Part shown: in pieces, positions 33,702 to 44,549 of the stretch
How positions within the stretch are numbered: position 1 is the first letter of the stretch
Layout: every line of letters starts with the position of its first letter
Assembly: GCA_020747015.1 (NCBI GenBank)
Contig: JAGTJM010000001.1
Location: forward strand, 186,001 to 250,000
Origin: Pyrenochaeta sp. MPI-SDFR-AT-0127
Taxonomy: Eukaryota > Ascomycota > Dothideomycetes > Pleosporales > Cucurbitariaceae
Direction: 5' to 3'
Length of the DNA: 64,000 bases
Program-made: the position numbers and the translations under genes
The notes under the pieces: model-generated
Told to the model about the DNA's origin: nothing
What the model saw: the letters and a program-made list of their open reading frames with translations, nothing else
The model's database searches: none

Positions 33702-36700
33702 ATGTATGCCACCCTCACCTGTAGTCCGCCGCTAGGTCAGACCACGACAATCGCCCCAGAGAAGGACCGTGTACGTTGCCAAACAAACTTGGCTTGACGA
33801 GTAAATGAAAGCCTAATAAAGCGTGTTACAGGTTAGGTTTACTGTGCTTATAGAGAGCTCATTTGGCTCGGAAAAGCCATGGGAAGTCGCGCTTTGGCAT
33901 AATCTTGAAAGCCACGACAAATGGACGACCTTGAATCTCAAGGCAATTCCTGAACCATCCTTGGTATGCTCGTCAGGGAGAATAGATGATGTTCATTTCG
34001 CTAATGATGCGAAGACAATCGTGAGAACGAGTCAGTCAAATGTGCGACGTCAATACTTTACGATTGACCTATATGGACGTCCTAAACATGGTGCCTCACT
34101 ATCATACACGATCACTTTCAGAGCAGCCGAGGTATGTCATTTTCGATAGCTCTTTTGATTCTCCTTGCCTGCAATCCAAGGATTACCCTTTTCTCAAAAT
34201 CAAATTACAACACGACTCGATATCCTTACAACAATATCAAGTCATCCATTAGATTTGATAGACATGCTCCTGAGATGTTTTCCAATTTCAAGCCATGTAC
34301 TGACGATCTACAGAATGAGCCGTGGAAATGGGCGAACGAACACTGTTCAACCTCGGACGGGCGTTTGATCTACCAAACCGTAAACCCGCTCGAGGATGAG
34401 TTGACACAATATATTGATGGGCTTCCTCCCTTCCTCCAGATTGAGAAACAGCAAAGTGACTCACCTAATACGCTTCTCTGGTCTCTAAGCGGTCCTATCA
34501 AGCCAGCCACTGGTAAAAAGCCTGGCTTCTCAAGTGAGAAGCTAGGTAAACCAACAAATTTGTCCCGCTGGTTTGCTTTAGTACGCCTCTGGGGTCCTTG
34601 GATCGCTCCTAGGCAAGGCAAGGACAAATTTCAACCTGACAAGGCCGCCATTCTTTCAGCATTCGAACGCCATGACGGTTCTCATTTGGTGGTGCTCGCT
34701 GTCAGCGGCGTGGAAGACGTCCTAACAACGCTAACCCATGACGGCGACGGCAGGATCGTCATTACCTCGGAAAATGACAGCGAACAAGAAGGTACTATCC
34801 GAATCATTGCTGCAGTCGGCAAAGCCTTAGAAGACGGTGTGGCAGCTGTGATGTACCATGCACGGAAACTGGTTATGAAATACCAGGTATCATCTCGAGA
34901 GACAGATGCCGAAATGCAGGCGCTGATAGATGGGATCAAACCGCAGTGGTTAGAGAATTGGTGTAAGTACTGACCATTGACCGTAATTTAATGCTAAGAT
35001 TAACTTCTCTGCAGATGACGGTCTATCATACTGCACCTGGAATGGTCTAGGTCAAAACATCAATGAGGAAAAGCTTTCCAATGCTCTAGAGTCTTTGGCG
35101 AAGAACGATATTAATATCAGCAACCTGATCATCGATGATGGTTGGCAATCGGTGGTAAGTCTCCATTCTCCCACTGGCTGAAGCACAAGGCTCATGCAAT
35201 AGATCACTGAGGGTGGTGACCAGTTTGACAACGGCTGGGCGGAATTCGAAGCCACCAAGGAGCGGTTTCCTCGCGGTCTCAAGGCGACAATCGGTGAAAT
35301 CCGCAGCAAGTACAAACACATCAGGCATGTTGCAGTATGGCATGCCATGTTCGGCTACTGGGGTGGTATCGCACCGGAAGGATCAATCGCAAAAGAGTAC
35401 AAGACAACTGCGGTCGAGACAAAAGACGGTGTGGCGGGCGGCAAGATGTTGGTGGTCGCGCAAGAAGACGTCAGCCGCTTTTATCAGGACTTCTATCGGT
35501 TTTTAAGTTCAGCAGGTGTCGACTCCGTCAAAACAGACGGTCAATTTTTCCTCGACGAACTCAAAGATTCTGACGATCGTCGTCACCTCATCAAATCATA
35601 CCAGGATGCATGGAACATTGCTCAACTTCGATACTTGTCAGCAAGGGCGATTTCTTGCATGTCTCAGGCACCACCAATCATTTTCCACTCGCAATTGCCT
35701 TCTAACAAGCCTCGCATTTTGCTACGGAATTCGGACGACTTCTTTCCAGATGTCCCAGCATCGCACCCCTGGTAAGCATTGTCTGCAATCGAAATACAAG
35801 TGAGCCATACACTGACTTCGCCTCTTCACCTTTAGGCATATCTTCTGCAATGCGCATAATTCAATCTTCACCCAACATCTGAATATCCTGCCGGACTGGG
35901 ACATGTTCCAAACTGCCCATGATTACGCTTCATTTCACGCAGCAGGCCGTTGCGTCTCTGGAGGTCCAATCTACATCACGGATGTACCTGGCCAACACGA
36001 CATTGGATTGATCGCTCAAATGACAGGAAATACTCCTCGTGGCGACACTGTGATCCTACGAACTCATACGGTTGGCAAGAGCACTTCGGCATACAACGCT
36101 TACGATGATCCAGTACTCCTCAAAGTGAGCACCTATGTTGGCATGGCTCATAGCGGAGTCAGCATCTTGGGTGTGTTTAATTGCAATCAGCGGGCGCTTG
36201 CGGAATTGATCGGGCTGGACTCCTTCCCGGGGGCTGAGCAAGGAAGCTACGTTATTCGGGATCATACCACCGGCCAGATAACCAAGCCTACGAGTGTTGA
36301 GACTAATGATGCATTCGTTCATCTTGAACTGCCCGTGCGAGGGTGGGAGATATTGTCTGCTTTCCCCTTGCAGTCATTCAAACTGGTCCGTCAGCATCCA
36401 GGAAAGGGCCCAGAAGACATTACTATCGCCAATCTTGGTATCTTGGGAAAGATGACTGGAGCAGCCGCTATTGTGAACGGCGATAGCTATATCGATCGAA
36501 CTACTGGCCGACTTAGGATCTGGACATCACTCAAGGTTCTAGGTACTTACGGTAAGTTTAATGGATCTCCTCATTGGTTTTTGGAATTTCAACTGACTGT
36601 GATGTAGCTATATATGTCTCGGATCTCAAGGAGCGATCCATTGAGGATGACTTCTTTGCGCTGATATTTGGCCGGCCGATACCTGCTCACTGCGTCAAGA

Positions 36701-36813
36701 TCAGCGATACTTCTGACAACGTTCTCGAGATTGATACTATCAGAGCCTGGAAGGAAACAGATTCGCATGCATCGTGGAGTAATGAGGTTGCGGTAGAGGT
36801 TACCATCCGATAA
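33702..36813 (+). CDS. GH36 raffinose synthase/alpha-galactosidase-like (Sip1 family)
   Basis: Probable alpha-galactosidase or raffinose synthase of glycoside hydrolase family 36 (seed-imbibition group). Exons: 33702-33770, 33832-34131, 34314 onward, then several more to the stop at 36813. The N-terminal part is beta-sandwich-like. Exon joins give NEPWKWANEHCSTSDGRLIY and LENW-YDGLSYCTWNGLGQNI, then SNLIIDDGWQSV. The catalytic barrel shows VWHAMFGYWGGI, the nucleophile in DSVKTDGQ and the acid/base region LPDWDMFQ, then GGPIYITDVPGQHD. The C-terminal beta domain ends AVEVTIR. No signal peptide is seen, so cytosolic action is likely. Substrate is uncertain within the family. Confidence 0.9.
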
Positions 36814-37434
36814 GCGAGAGTTAGACGGCTGTTCATAGACTATTTGTGTAGCCTTCCTCATATCTTTTGCGCATGATTGGCACTATAGCTTCTCCTAGCT
36901 CCCGTTCGCCTTTAACAGGCTTGATATGCCTTGCTCTTATGTTCATTTCATACTTGACTTATACGTGACTGTTTGAGAGTGCTAAGTATTGTTGAAACCT
37001 TAATTACAGGACAACCTGTCTTTTTGTGGGTCATGGCTCCCTTTTGTTCAATGTGCGTCTTTTTGCCATTGTGAGTCGAGGTATATCAGGTTGCTGTATT
37101 TGGAAAGATATTCCAGGGGTCTTAGTATAGAGGGTGTGAAAGCATTTGAATTTGTGTTTACTTGACGAGATCAGGATCTGAAGACGATAGAAATGCCAAC
37201 GAGAATAGAACTCTCTCTACATGAAGCTGCTATTGCAAAATGTCAACAATAGATATATGTGTGTAGACAGTGTTATCTTATCTTCTGTTGGGTCGCGGAA
37301 ATAGGCGCCTCGCCAGAAATGACCTCATCCATCTTACGCAATTATAGCCGATTTTCGGTATAATTCCGATCTGACCTTCACAACATTTCAAGTCCCAACC
37401 ACTTGCCTCTCCACGCTCTACCTACAATCGCTAC
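36814..37434. other. Intergenic, nothing recognised
   Basis: 620 bp between two plus-strand genes: 3' flank of GH36, then the FSH1 promoter with a C-rich stretch just before the start. A minus frame at 37378-37599 is a shadow. Confidence 0.5.
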
Positions 37435-38361
37435 ATGCCCTTCCGACCCTCCCGAATCATCGCGAACACACGCATCCTTACACCCACAAACATTCGCATC
37501 CGTCTTCACTGGCGCACAATGGCCGCCGCCCCGCCTCCAAATCGTCCTATTAAAGTGCTGATGCTGCATGGGTACACACAATCTGGGCCGTTGTTTCAAG
37601 CAAAGACAGGCGCATTGCGGAAAACACTACAAAAGGCGTTTCCAAAGGGTATTGACCTCGTCTACCCAACCGCACCAATACGCTTGACGCCTGCAGACGA
37701 GAGTTTTCTAGGCGGCGCAACGAATGGTGCGGAAGGCGGACAGGAGAAAGGCGAGATCGATGCATGGGCATGGTGGCGCCGGAAAGGCTCAGGCGAGCCG
37801 TACATCTACGAAGGCATTGAACTAGGTCTGTCACACATTGCCGCCATACTAAAAGACCAAGGGCCATTCGACGGTGTAGTTGGCTTCTCGCAGGGCGGGG
37901 CTTGCGCAGCGATGATTGCCTCCTTACTCGAACCAGGGCGACGAGAAGCATTCGAAAGGGAGGGTGGTATGCAGTTTCCGGAGAGTTTTGAACAGGGCAC
38001 CGGGCATACGGAGGCCATCATACACCCACCACTTAAGTTTGCGGTGAGTTACAGTGGGTTTGCGGCAATAGGAAAAAATCCCTATCATGCCTTTTACGAA
38101 CCCAAGATCACGACGCCGATACTGCACTTTTTAGGGACGCAGGATGTGGTAGTGGAAGAGGCAAGGAGTCTGGCGCTGGCAAACGCATGTACGCACAATG
38201 GGGAGAAGTACGTGGTCTACCATCCTGGCGGACACTTCTTGCCATCTACGCAGAAAGCGAGCGTTAACGCGCTGATTGGTTTTATGAAAGAGATGTTACA
38301 TGGGGAAGAAGAGGGGAAGAAAGAAGACGAAAGCGTGGAGGATATGGATGTTCCGTTCTAG
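37435..38361 (+). CDS. FSH1: FSH1-type serine hydrolase
   Basis: Alpha/beta hydrolase of the family-of-serine-hydrolases group (yeast Fsh1, human OVCA2). Motifs: IKVLMLHGYTQSG with the oxyanion HGY, the nucleophile elbow GVVGFSQGGACAAM, the acid region HFLGTQDVVV, and the catalytic His in HPGGHFLPS. Single exon, 308 codons from ATG 37435. A second in-frame ATG at 37519 (MAAAPPPNRPIKV) gives 280 residues, nearer the usual length. The extra basic N-terminus (PFRPSRIIANTRI) could be a mitochondrial presequence or untranslated. C-terminus is acidic/lysine-rich. Natural substrate unknown, probably short acyl esters. Confidence 0.88.
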   Translation: MPFRPSRIIANTRILTPTNIRIRLHWRTMAAAPPPNRPIKVLMLHGYTQSGPLFQAKTGALRKTLQKAFPKGIDLVYPTAPIRLTPADESFLGGATNGAEGGQEKGEIDAWAWWRRKGSGEPYIYEGIELGLSHIAAILKDQGPFDGVVGFSQGGACAAMIASLLEPGRREAFEREGGMQFPESFEQGTGHTEAIIHPPLKFAVSYSGFAAIGKNPYHAFYEPKITTPILHFLGTQDVVVEEARSLALANACTHNGEKYVVYHPGGHFLPSTQKASVNALIGFMKEMLHGEEEGKKEDESVEDMDVPF

Positions 38362-38559
38362 GGTATAGGGCACAGCACTAGATCTCTTACAGCATTTCAA
38401 GAGCGCGGCGTTTACACATAGATGGGACAAGAGATAGACTAGCATCTGTTCGCGTCTATATTACATGCGCAGTGCATGCGCGGAGCCATTTATACATGAG
38501 CTCCAATGTCTAGACTTATAATGACTCCATGACGACTTCACTACCAATCCTGGTTCTGC

Positions 38560-40246
38560 CTATTTCGCCTTGCCCTTGGCCGCCTTGCTCTTGTCGATCT
38601 TCGTTGGTTGAATGCGAGCCATCATCTCCTCCTTAGTAATGAGATGGTCGATTCTTTCGAGAAGGCCTAACAAGCTCTTCATGTTCCCGCTCCACTCGTT
38701 GAGCACATCATCCGCATCCCTAGGCTTCGAAAATGTGACGATGCGCGCAGGTCTGTCGATCTTGGCATATATGGTCTTCGCAGTCACCAATTCGCTAATG
38801 TTCTTTTCGGTTTCGTCCTCAGTCAAATCCAGCAGCTCTGTCAACCGCGGAATTTGAATACGTGTGTAATACTTGGCGACAACACGGACATTGTGTTCGA
38901 TAACGCGTTTCCGCAAGTCTTGCCACCTTTGGAATGCCTTTGGGTCATCAGAGTCGTCCTTCTCTGCATCAAATACGTCTGTTTCTGTAAGGTGGGGGCC
39001 AAACTGTTTGGCTACCATTGGCCACCTCATCAGCTCAGGAACGGTAAAGAGCTTGACTAGTTGTGCGTCTTGTGGAATCTGTGAGTTGCGGGAGTCTCTT
39101 TGAATACGGTGGATAAGATCGGATTGCTCGTTGTCATACGGTGCAAGGATGATGAAGTAGATAACGCGTTGCAGGATCTGTCATATCTATTAGAATAGCG
39201 AAGGCAATGTGGTAAGTAAACCTACCGCTCGCAGCTTGTTGGGATCCTCTTCGACAGCTTCGGTGTCTAGCACTTGCCGGTAGTGTTTGCAGACATCGAG
39301 GTACTTATTGTCGTGCTTCGCTAGAGTGATCTGTTGTTCGTAGTACTTGAGCTTGAGATCCGTCACATCATCTTCAGGCTCAATCGGTGGATCATCGACG
39401 CTTCGATTCTTCTCCTTCTCCTCGCGCTCCTTCTGCTCCTTCTCAAGCTGCTCAGGCGACTTCTTGGGCCTCCGCGCGAAATACCTGGTGCTGATTTTCC
39501 TGCTCAAAATACCAGCTTGTGTCCAGTCACCCTTCTGTATGCAGAGTGACACCTGTTGTAGGATGAACTCGGTTTTCTCTCGTCTGGTCATGGAACCAAA
39601 CGTTTCAACCTGCAGCTCGCAAAGGATGTCTGTGGCCGCATTGATGTCGCCTTGATCCTTCTTGATATTGGATAATATCCGTGTTATCCGGGCTCGCTCG
39701 ACTTCGACGAAGATCTATCGTTCCGTGTAAGCAACCCCACTTAAATATAAAGAGTAACTGCGCACCTTGCCCTCAGTGACTGTGCGCAAGGTCTCAATGA
39801 CAGATAGCTTCGTCTCGAGGTTGGGAGTATCGTCCAAGAACCCCATGACTGTTTGCACCATCTTGGTGGTTGCCTGCTTAAGCTGTCCATGTTTCTTGGA
39901 AAGTAGCAGGACCTGCTCGTTCATCAAATTCCAGTCCTTTGCTTTCTTCGCTATTGTGACTATGGATATGATGATTCGGGACGTTGATGCGAGATCTGAG
40001 GCCTGAAAATAGTGAGTACACGGTCGGATGTATGTCGTTCAAGCTGGTATACCTGACGGGTCTGCTTCTCGAGGGTAAGCAGCTTATCGATGCCGGCTTG
40101 GGGGTCGCTCTATAACATCAAATTAGCTTTCTTTCTATTCCCAAGTCTCGGGCACATACTGCGCCCAGCTTCTCGGCCTCTGGAATGGCGACATCGACCT
40201 CCTTCGAAAAGTCCTTGTCGGCTTTGAGCACCTCTCCGCTAGGCAT
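38560..40246 (-). CDS. RPN5: 26S proteasome lid subunit Rpn5
   Basis: Structural subunit of the 19S lid. Start ATG 40246 (MPSGEVLKADKDFSKEVDVA). Exons then give SDPQAGIDKLLTLEKQTRQ, AKDWNLMNEQVLLLSKKHGQ, IFVEVERARITRILSNIK, the long helical repeat exon with RREKTEFILQQVSLCIQKGD, and ILQRVIYFIILAPYDNEQSD. The C-terminal PCI domain is clear: YYTRIQIPRLTELLDLTEDE, ISELVTAKTIYAKIDRP and RIVTFSKP. An acidic insertion (RSVDDPPIEPEDDV) and the tail ITKEEMMARIQPTK complete it. The tail ends KSKAAKGKAK, stop 38560. Introns are short, with normal GT..AG ends. Confidence 0.96.
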
Positions 40247-41568
40247 GGTGGCGGGGTCGCAATATAATTAATATGCGGAAGACAGATGTTGGGAGACCTA
40301 GCAAAGGTAAAGGTGACAGATAACGGGACTAGGTTTGGGAAGGTGAAGAAGGTAGATGAAGTGTCAATGTTGTTTGCTCTTGTGTCACGGCGGTGATGTC
40401 GAGAGGCTCCATGGCTCCGCGCTCCGGGCGCTAGGATGAACAATCCGCCGAAGACCTTCACGTCGATGAGAAGCACTCCATCATACCTCCGTAAAAGTGT
40501 CTGTCCACTCTCTAGTGAGCTGAACGTATCATACGGAGACAACACAATATTCATAATGATCATATGCATAGGCACTCTGGGTCCTCGTTACTAATTTACA
40601 CACCCGAAGCGTGGCTTATTCCATGATTGCACCCACCTTCTAAGAATGCAGTACGAATGACAGGAAATTATGGTCTATGACCTCTCAACACTGTTGCCAT
40701 TCAAGTTGATATCGTCAGTCAGGTTTGCTCTCGAAGCTACCACTCCATTCGGAAATGTCACATCCACTCCGACCACTATGTTGGCACCCTTCTCCACGTC
40801 CTACACACTCTTCCTGGTTTCTCATTTGGAATAAAACATTAACTTCCTCATTATTTTGTACCAATTCGATAGTGCACTTCGGTCATTCCGTATCAGCGCG
40901 CTACATGGCAAACCTAGTACAAGTGTCGAGCGCGGGTGCATTGGAAAGGGCCGTGGACACATTGTGTGCGACCGTTATGTTTTATTCGAGACACCTTGTC
41001 TACTTGAAGACGGGTGTGCAATTTGCGATGCTTTGCGATGCTCAGCAGACGAGTTAAGGAAAGAAAATTCCAGATGCCAAAAGCAATGAGGAGATAGACT
41101 TGCCAGTCCACAAAGAAGCCGTACTTAATTTGGGTGTGGCGCGAAGAAACATGAATTGAAGTAATCGTGTTGTCATTCGTTAACTACGTGGCAGAGCAGT
41201 AAAAACAAAGGCACATTGCCTGTTCCCCCGTGTATGCACAAACGCCATGCCCTTCTGTAATCCTACAGCCTAATTCCCCCCGTGATATGTGTGGTGCAGT
41301 CTTTGATTAAACACAAAATTCCAAAGCAATCACTAATCATCTCGAGACCACCTATTCACCTGGCAATATTGAGTAACCACGGGAGCCGTCCCTTGCGGGA
41401 GGCTGCACTCGGAATGGAGTCTCTCAAGCCTCGATGAACGGCGGACCTGACGACAATGGCTCATGCATGAGGAATTGCAAACACCAAGGCACCGTAAACT
41501 CCTCAACCATACCAATGCATCCATAGTGTCCAAACTCCAAAAAGCAAACTACTTGGCCCGTATGGGAA
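40247..41568. other. Intergenic, no supported gene
   Basis: 1.3 kb. It includes the RPN5 promoter and the 3' flank of the BRCT gene. A minus frame ending at 40914 contains a hydrophobic stretch (DWQVYLLIAFGIWNFLSL) but opens without ATG and has no family match. A plus frame at 40725-41057 overlaps it. I call neither. Confidence 0.45.
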
Positions 41569-44256
41569 CTAAAAGAGGCGGAACCTCTTTGGTGTACCCA
41601 TAGAAATACCAGGAAATGACGACTCATGGGACCGCTTCTTCATTGTAGAGAACGGCTTAATTGCAGCCATCGGCTTCACAGGCGTGTTGAAGAGGAACAT
41701 CGACTTGGATGGTGTCTTCACAGGTGACCTGCTAAAGAGGAAAGAAGACTTCTTTTGCGGGACAGTGCGAACTTGCTTCGGGTCGTCCAGGCAATCAAAG
41801 TATACACCATGTTCGCAATTCTCTTTATCGTCAAAGTTAATAGAGCGGTCAAACTCGGAGCTGGTGGGTGTTGTAGGGACACTCTTGCACTCGGACGAAG
41901 GCGGCAATGCGTACTTCGAAGGTGTGCGCGCAGGGGTAAAGGGTTTTAGAGTGGTTGTGGGAAGAGGCGAAGTTGGCATAGCGATGGAGAGATCGACAAG
42001 GTAGGGACCCTCGTCCATGCGCTTTCTGTTCTTCTCACTGTCCAAGACCCAGCCAACATTGACGCATTTGACCGCACCCTTGCTAGAAAGCACCTTCTCC
42101 AAGGTAGACTTGCTTCCATCTTTATACAGAACGTGGCTCGGATCTAGATCCACCCACTCCTTGACCACCTTAGCACCAAGATCTTCGAGCAGACTGGCAA
42201 AGAGATAGTTTTGTTCCTTGCCGTTGGACGTGACATCGACGTAGAAGGTCATACCTTGCAGTGGGCCATCGTAGAGGAACAACTCACTCTCCTCCGCGTC
42301 ACCCCAAGTCACAGCCTTCTTTGGTGTCTTAGTGTCGAATTTTTGAGGCGATCGCAGAGCCGACTTCTTGGGTGATGCCAGGTCAGGGGTGGGAAGATTG
42401 GCGGCAAGTTGAAGCGGCGCGAGTTGCAGTTTCGGCATTGTCTCAGCCGCTGGGATCTCAGTATCGATTTCCATTGGGTCGACATCGGTATATTCGCTAG
42501 TCTCCGCGAATTGAAACGATACATCATCGAGGCCAGGAAATTGCAAAGGTGAAGGTGTCTGCTTCTTCACAGATGCAGTAATCTCTTCCTGGATGGCAGC
42601 CTCAATTTCTATGGCTGGTGTGGTTGGGTAATCAGGCAATTCAGCAAGAGCCCTTCGTGGAGTCATCGGCGCAGCGATGTGGGCGGGTGTCTTAGGGTAA
42701 TCTGGGAGCTCAGCTAACGCCTGCCTTGTGGTGATAGGAGCAGCAATGTGAGCAGGTGTTGTTGGATATTGCGGCATCTCAGCAAACGCCTCCTGGTTGG
42801 TGACACCCCAGACAATTTGTGTTGGCATTTGAGCAGCCTCGAATAGCTCAGGTATCAACTCCGTGGCGGGCGTAGTGGTCTGAGTTGGTGTGGAGGGACC
42901 ATCAGCAGAAAGCTGTTCGGTCGTGAGCTCTGATTGAGCGGTCTGTGCAGGCGTATTAGGATAATCGATGAGCTCAGCCAACGGCTTCCTTGAGCTCGGC
43001 GGAGTCTGAATATCTATTGGAGTCTCGGCGGAGACTGGCAGCTCCTCCACTGCATTGTCGTTAACAACCAGAGTATTGGAGATTGCTGGAGTATGGGAGT
43101 GCTTGGGAGACTCATTCGTTACATCTTCACTGTCAGTCGTGGATGGAACGGCAGGTGCAAGGATGTGGGCCGGCGTCTTGGGGTAGCCGGGCAACTCAGC
43201 CATGGCATCCTGCACAGAAATAGGGGCCTTGATATGAGCAGGTGTTTTGGGGTAGCCAGGCAACTCAGTAAGTGCGACCCTCGTGCTCATAGGCGCAACA
43301 ATGTGAGCAGGTGTCTTTGGGTACCCGGGCAGGGCTGATAGAGCATCCTTTGTTGACAAGGGTGCAAGGATGTGTGCTGGTGTGTTCGGATATTGGGGGA
43401 GCTCCCTCATTGCCGTTCTTGCCGTAATAGGCGCCGTGATATGTGCAGGTGTGGTGGGATATCCAGGGTACTGGGCAAAAGGCTCTTCTACGGTCTCTGG
43501 CTCAGTCTTTGCCTTGACGATCGGAGCAGCCTTCTTCGCAGGCTTGCGTGCTGGCGCCTTGAGCGGCGAATCCTGAGGTGGAGCAGCAACATTGCGACCC
43601 CTTGTAGGCCTGCTCACAATGGCTGGTGCTGGCGCTAAAGCTTTCGGTGCTACTGCTTTGCGTCCACGTGGCGCTGGTTTGATAGGCTCTGCAGCAATCG
43701 TCTCTTCAACAACTGGCGTCTCGGCCTCCTTAGTAGCGAGAGTCTTCTTTGCCGGTGCCTTGCGCGCCCGTGAGGCTGGCTTCGGGACTTCTTCAGCAAT
43801 CGGTTCTTCGGCAACCGCTGGCTCTTCGACTTTAGTCGCAGGAGCCGTCTTCTTCGCGGGTGCTTTGCGCCCACGAGTGGTTACTGGCTTGGGGGCTTCT
43901 TCAACAACAGCGGGCTCTTCTACAGCATCAAGCTCTGTAGCCTTGCGGCCACGTGTCGCTCTTTTTGCTACAGCTGGCGCGAGTTCTGTTTTCGTCTCGA
44001 TCTTCGCAGCGCGCGTTGCCTTTGTGTTGGCCGCGGGCTTCTTCGCAACAGGCGGCTCGACAACTTCAGGCTCTGCCTTGACCTTGCGCTTCGTAGTAGT
44101 TGCCTTCGTGGGTTTGGTCACGGCAGGCACGGGTTCGGCGACTTCCTCGACGGCTGCCTTCTTCCTACCGCCGCGCTTGGGAGGAGCGTTGAGCGTGTTG
44201 GAAGTGGCAGGCGCAGCCTCCGGGGCCTTATTCGCACCGCGACGTGTAGCGACCAT
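41569..44256 (-). CDS. AT-hook / tandem-repeat / BRCT nuclear protein
   Basis: Single-exon, 895 residues, not assigned to a named gene. Residues 1-250 are Lys/Ala/Pro-rich with four or five AT-hook-like cores (TRGRKAT, TRGRKAP, SRARKAP, PRGRKAV, TRGRNV). Residues about 258-555 hold at least eight 23-residue repeats of consensus ELPxYPxTPAHIxAPxxxRxAL, with degenerate ones between. A BRCT-like domain lies at about 655-760 (LFLYDGPLQGMTFYVDV, LLEDLGAKVVKEWVDL, KCVNVGWVLDSEKN). The C-terminal 130 residues carry many S/T-P-x-K/R sites, a KEN box (DDKENC, about 810) and a basic end (GTPKRFRLF). KAVTW near 648 resembles a PP1-docking RVxF motif. This suggests a chromatin protein under CDK and APC/C control; that is inference. 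Confidence 0.85.
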   Translation of the reverse strand: MVATRRGANKAPEAAPATSNTLNAPPKRGGRKKAAVEEVAEPVPAVTKPTKATTTKRKVKAEPEVVEPPVAKKPAANTKATRAAKIETKTELAPAVAKRATRGRKATELDAVEEPAVVEEAPKPVTTRGRKAPAKKTAPATKVEEPAVAEEPIAEEVPKPASRARKAPAKKTLATKEAETPVVEETIAAEPIKPAPRGRKAVAPKALAPAPAIVSRPTRGRNVAAPPQDSPLKAPARKPAKKAAPIVKAKTEPETVEEPFAQYPGYPTTPAHITAPITARTAMRELPQYPNTPAHILAPLSTKDALSALPGYPKTPAHIVAPMSTRVALTELPGYPKTPAHIKAPISVQDAMAELPGYPKTPAHILAPAVPSTTDSEDVTNESPKHSHTPAISNTLVVNDNAVEELPVSAETPIDIQTPPSSRKPLAELIDYPNTPAQTAQSELTTEQLSADGPSTPTQTTTPATELIPELFEAAQMPTQIVWGVTNQEAFAEMPQYPTTPAHIAAPITTRQALAELPDYPKTPAHIAAPMTPRRALAELPDYPTTPAIEIEAAIQEEITASVKKQTPSPLQFPGLDDVSFQFAETSEYTDVDPMEIDTEIPAAETMPKLQLAPLQLAANLPTPDLASPKKSALRSPQKFDTKTPKKAVTWGDAEESELFLYDGPLQGMTFYVDVTSNGKEQNYLFASLLEDLGAKVVKEWVDLDPSHVLYKDGSKSTLEKVLSSKGAVKCVNVGWVLDSEKNRKRMDEGPYLVDLSIAMPTSPLPTTTLKPFTPARTPSKYALPPSSECKSVPTTPTSSEFDRSINFDDKENCEHGVYFDCLDDPKQVRTVPQKKSSFLFSRSPVKTPSKSMFLFNTPVKPMAAIKPFSTMKKRSHESSFPGISMGTPKRFRLF

Positions 44257-44549
44257 GGTGTTGTATTGATGTTCGCTGTGTTCGCCGTGCTCGTTATCTT
44301 CGTGGTGTCGTGAGTGGGGTGTGGGATGGTAAGTGGAAAGTTCGGGTGTGCGTGCTTCTTGTTGTCAAAGCGCAAATCGCCAAGCCCCAATCGTTGGCCT
44401 GGCAACGAGGACAGCCAGGCCTCGAAACAGACTAGTGTTAATCAACAAAGACCTTGTTCCGGCAATTGAAAACACTTCTGCGTTTGATAATCAGTACTGG
44501 ACATGATCCTGTACCTTCCAATCTTCGTAGTTCACGATCCTTTAGATGG

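Noticed and set aside
40914..41159. Short minus frame with a membrane-like stretch
   Set aside because: No ATG in frame (opens with GTG), no recognised family, ends in non-conserved sequence.
43592..44269. 225-codon plus-strand ORF, Ala/Gly/Ser-rich
   Set aside because: Antisense shadow of the repeat-rich N-terminus of the BRCT protein.
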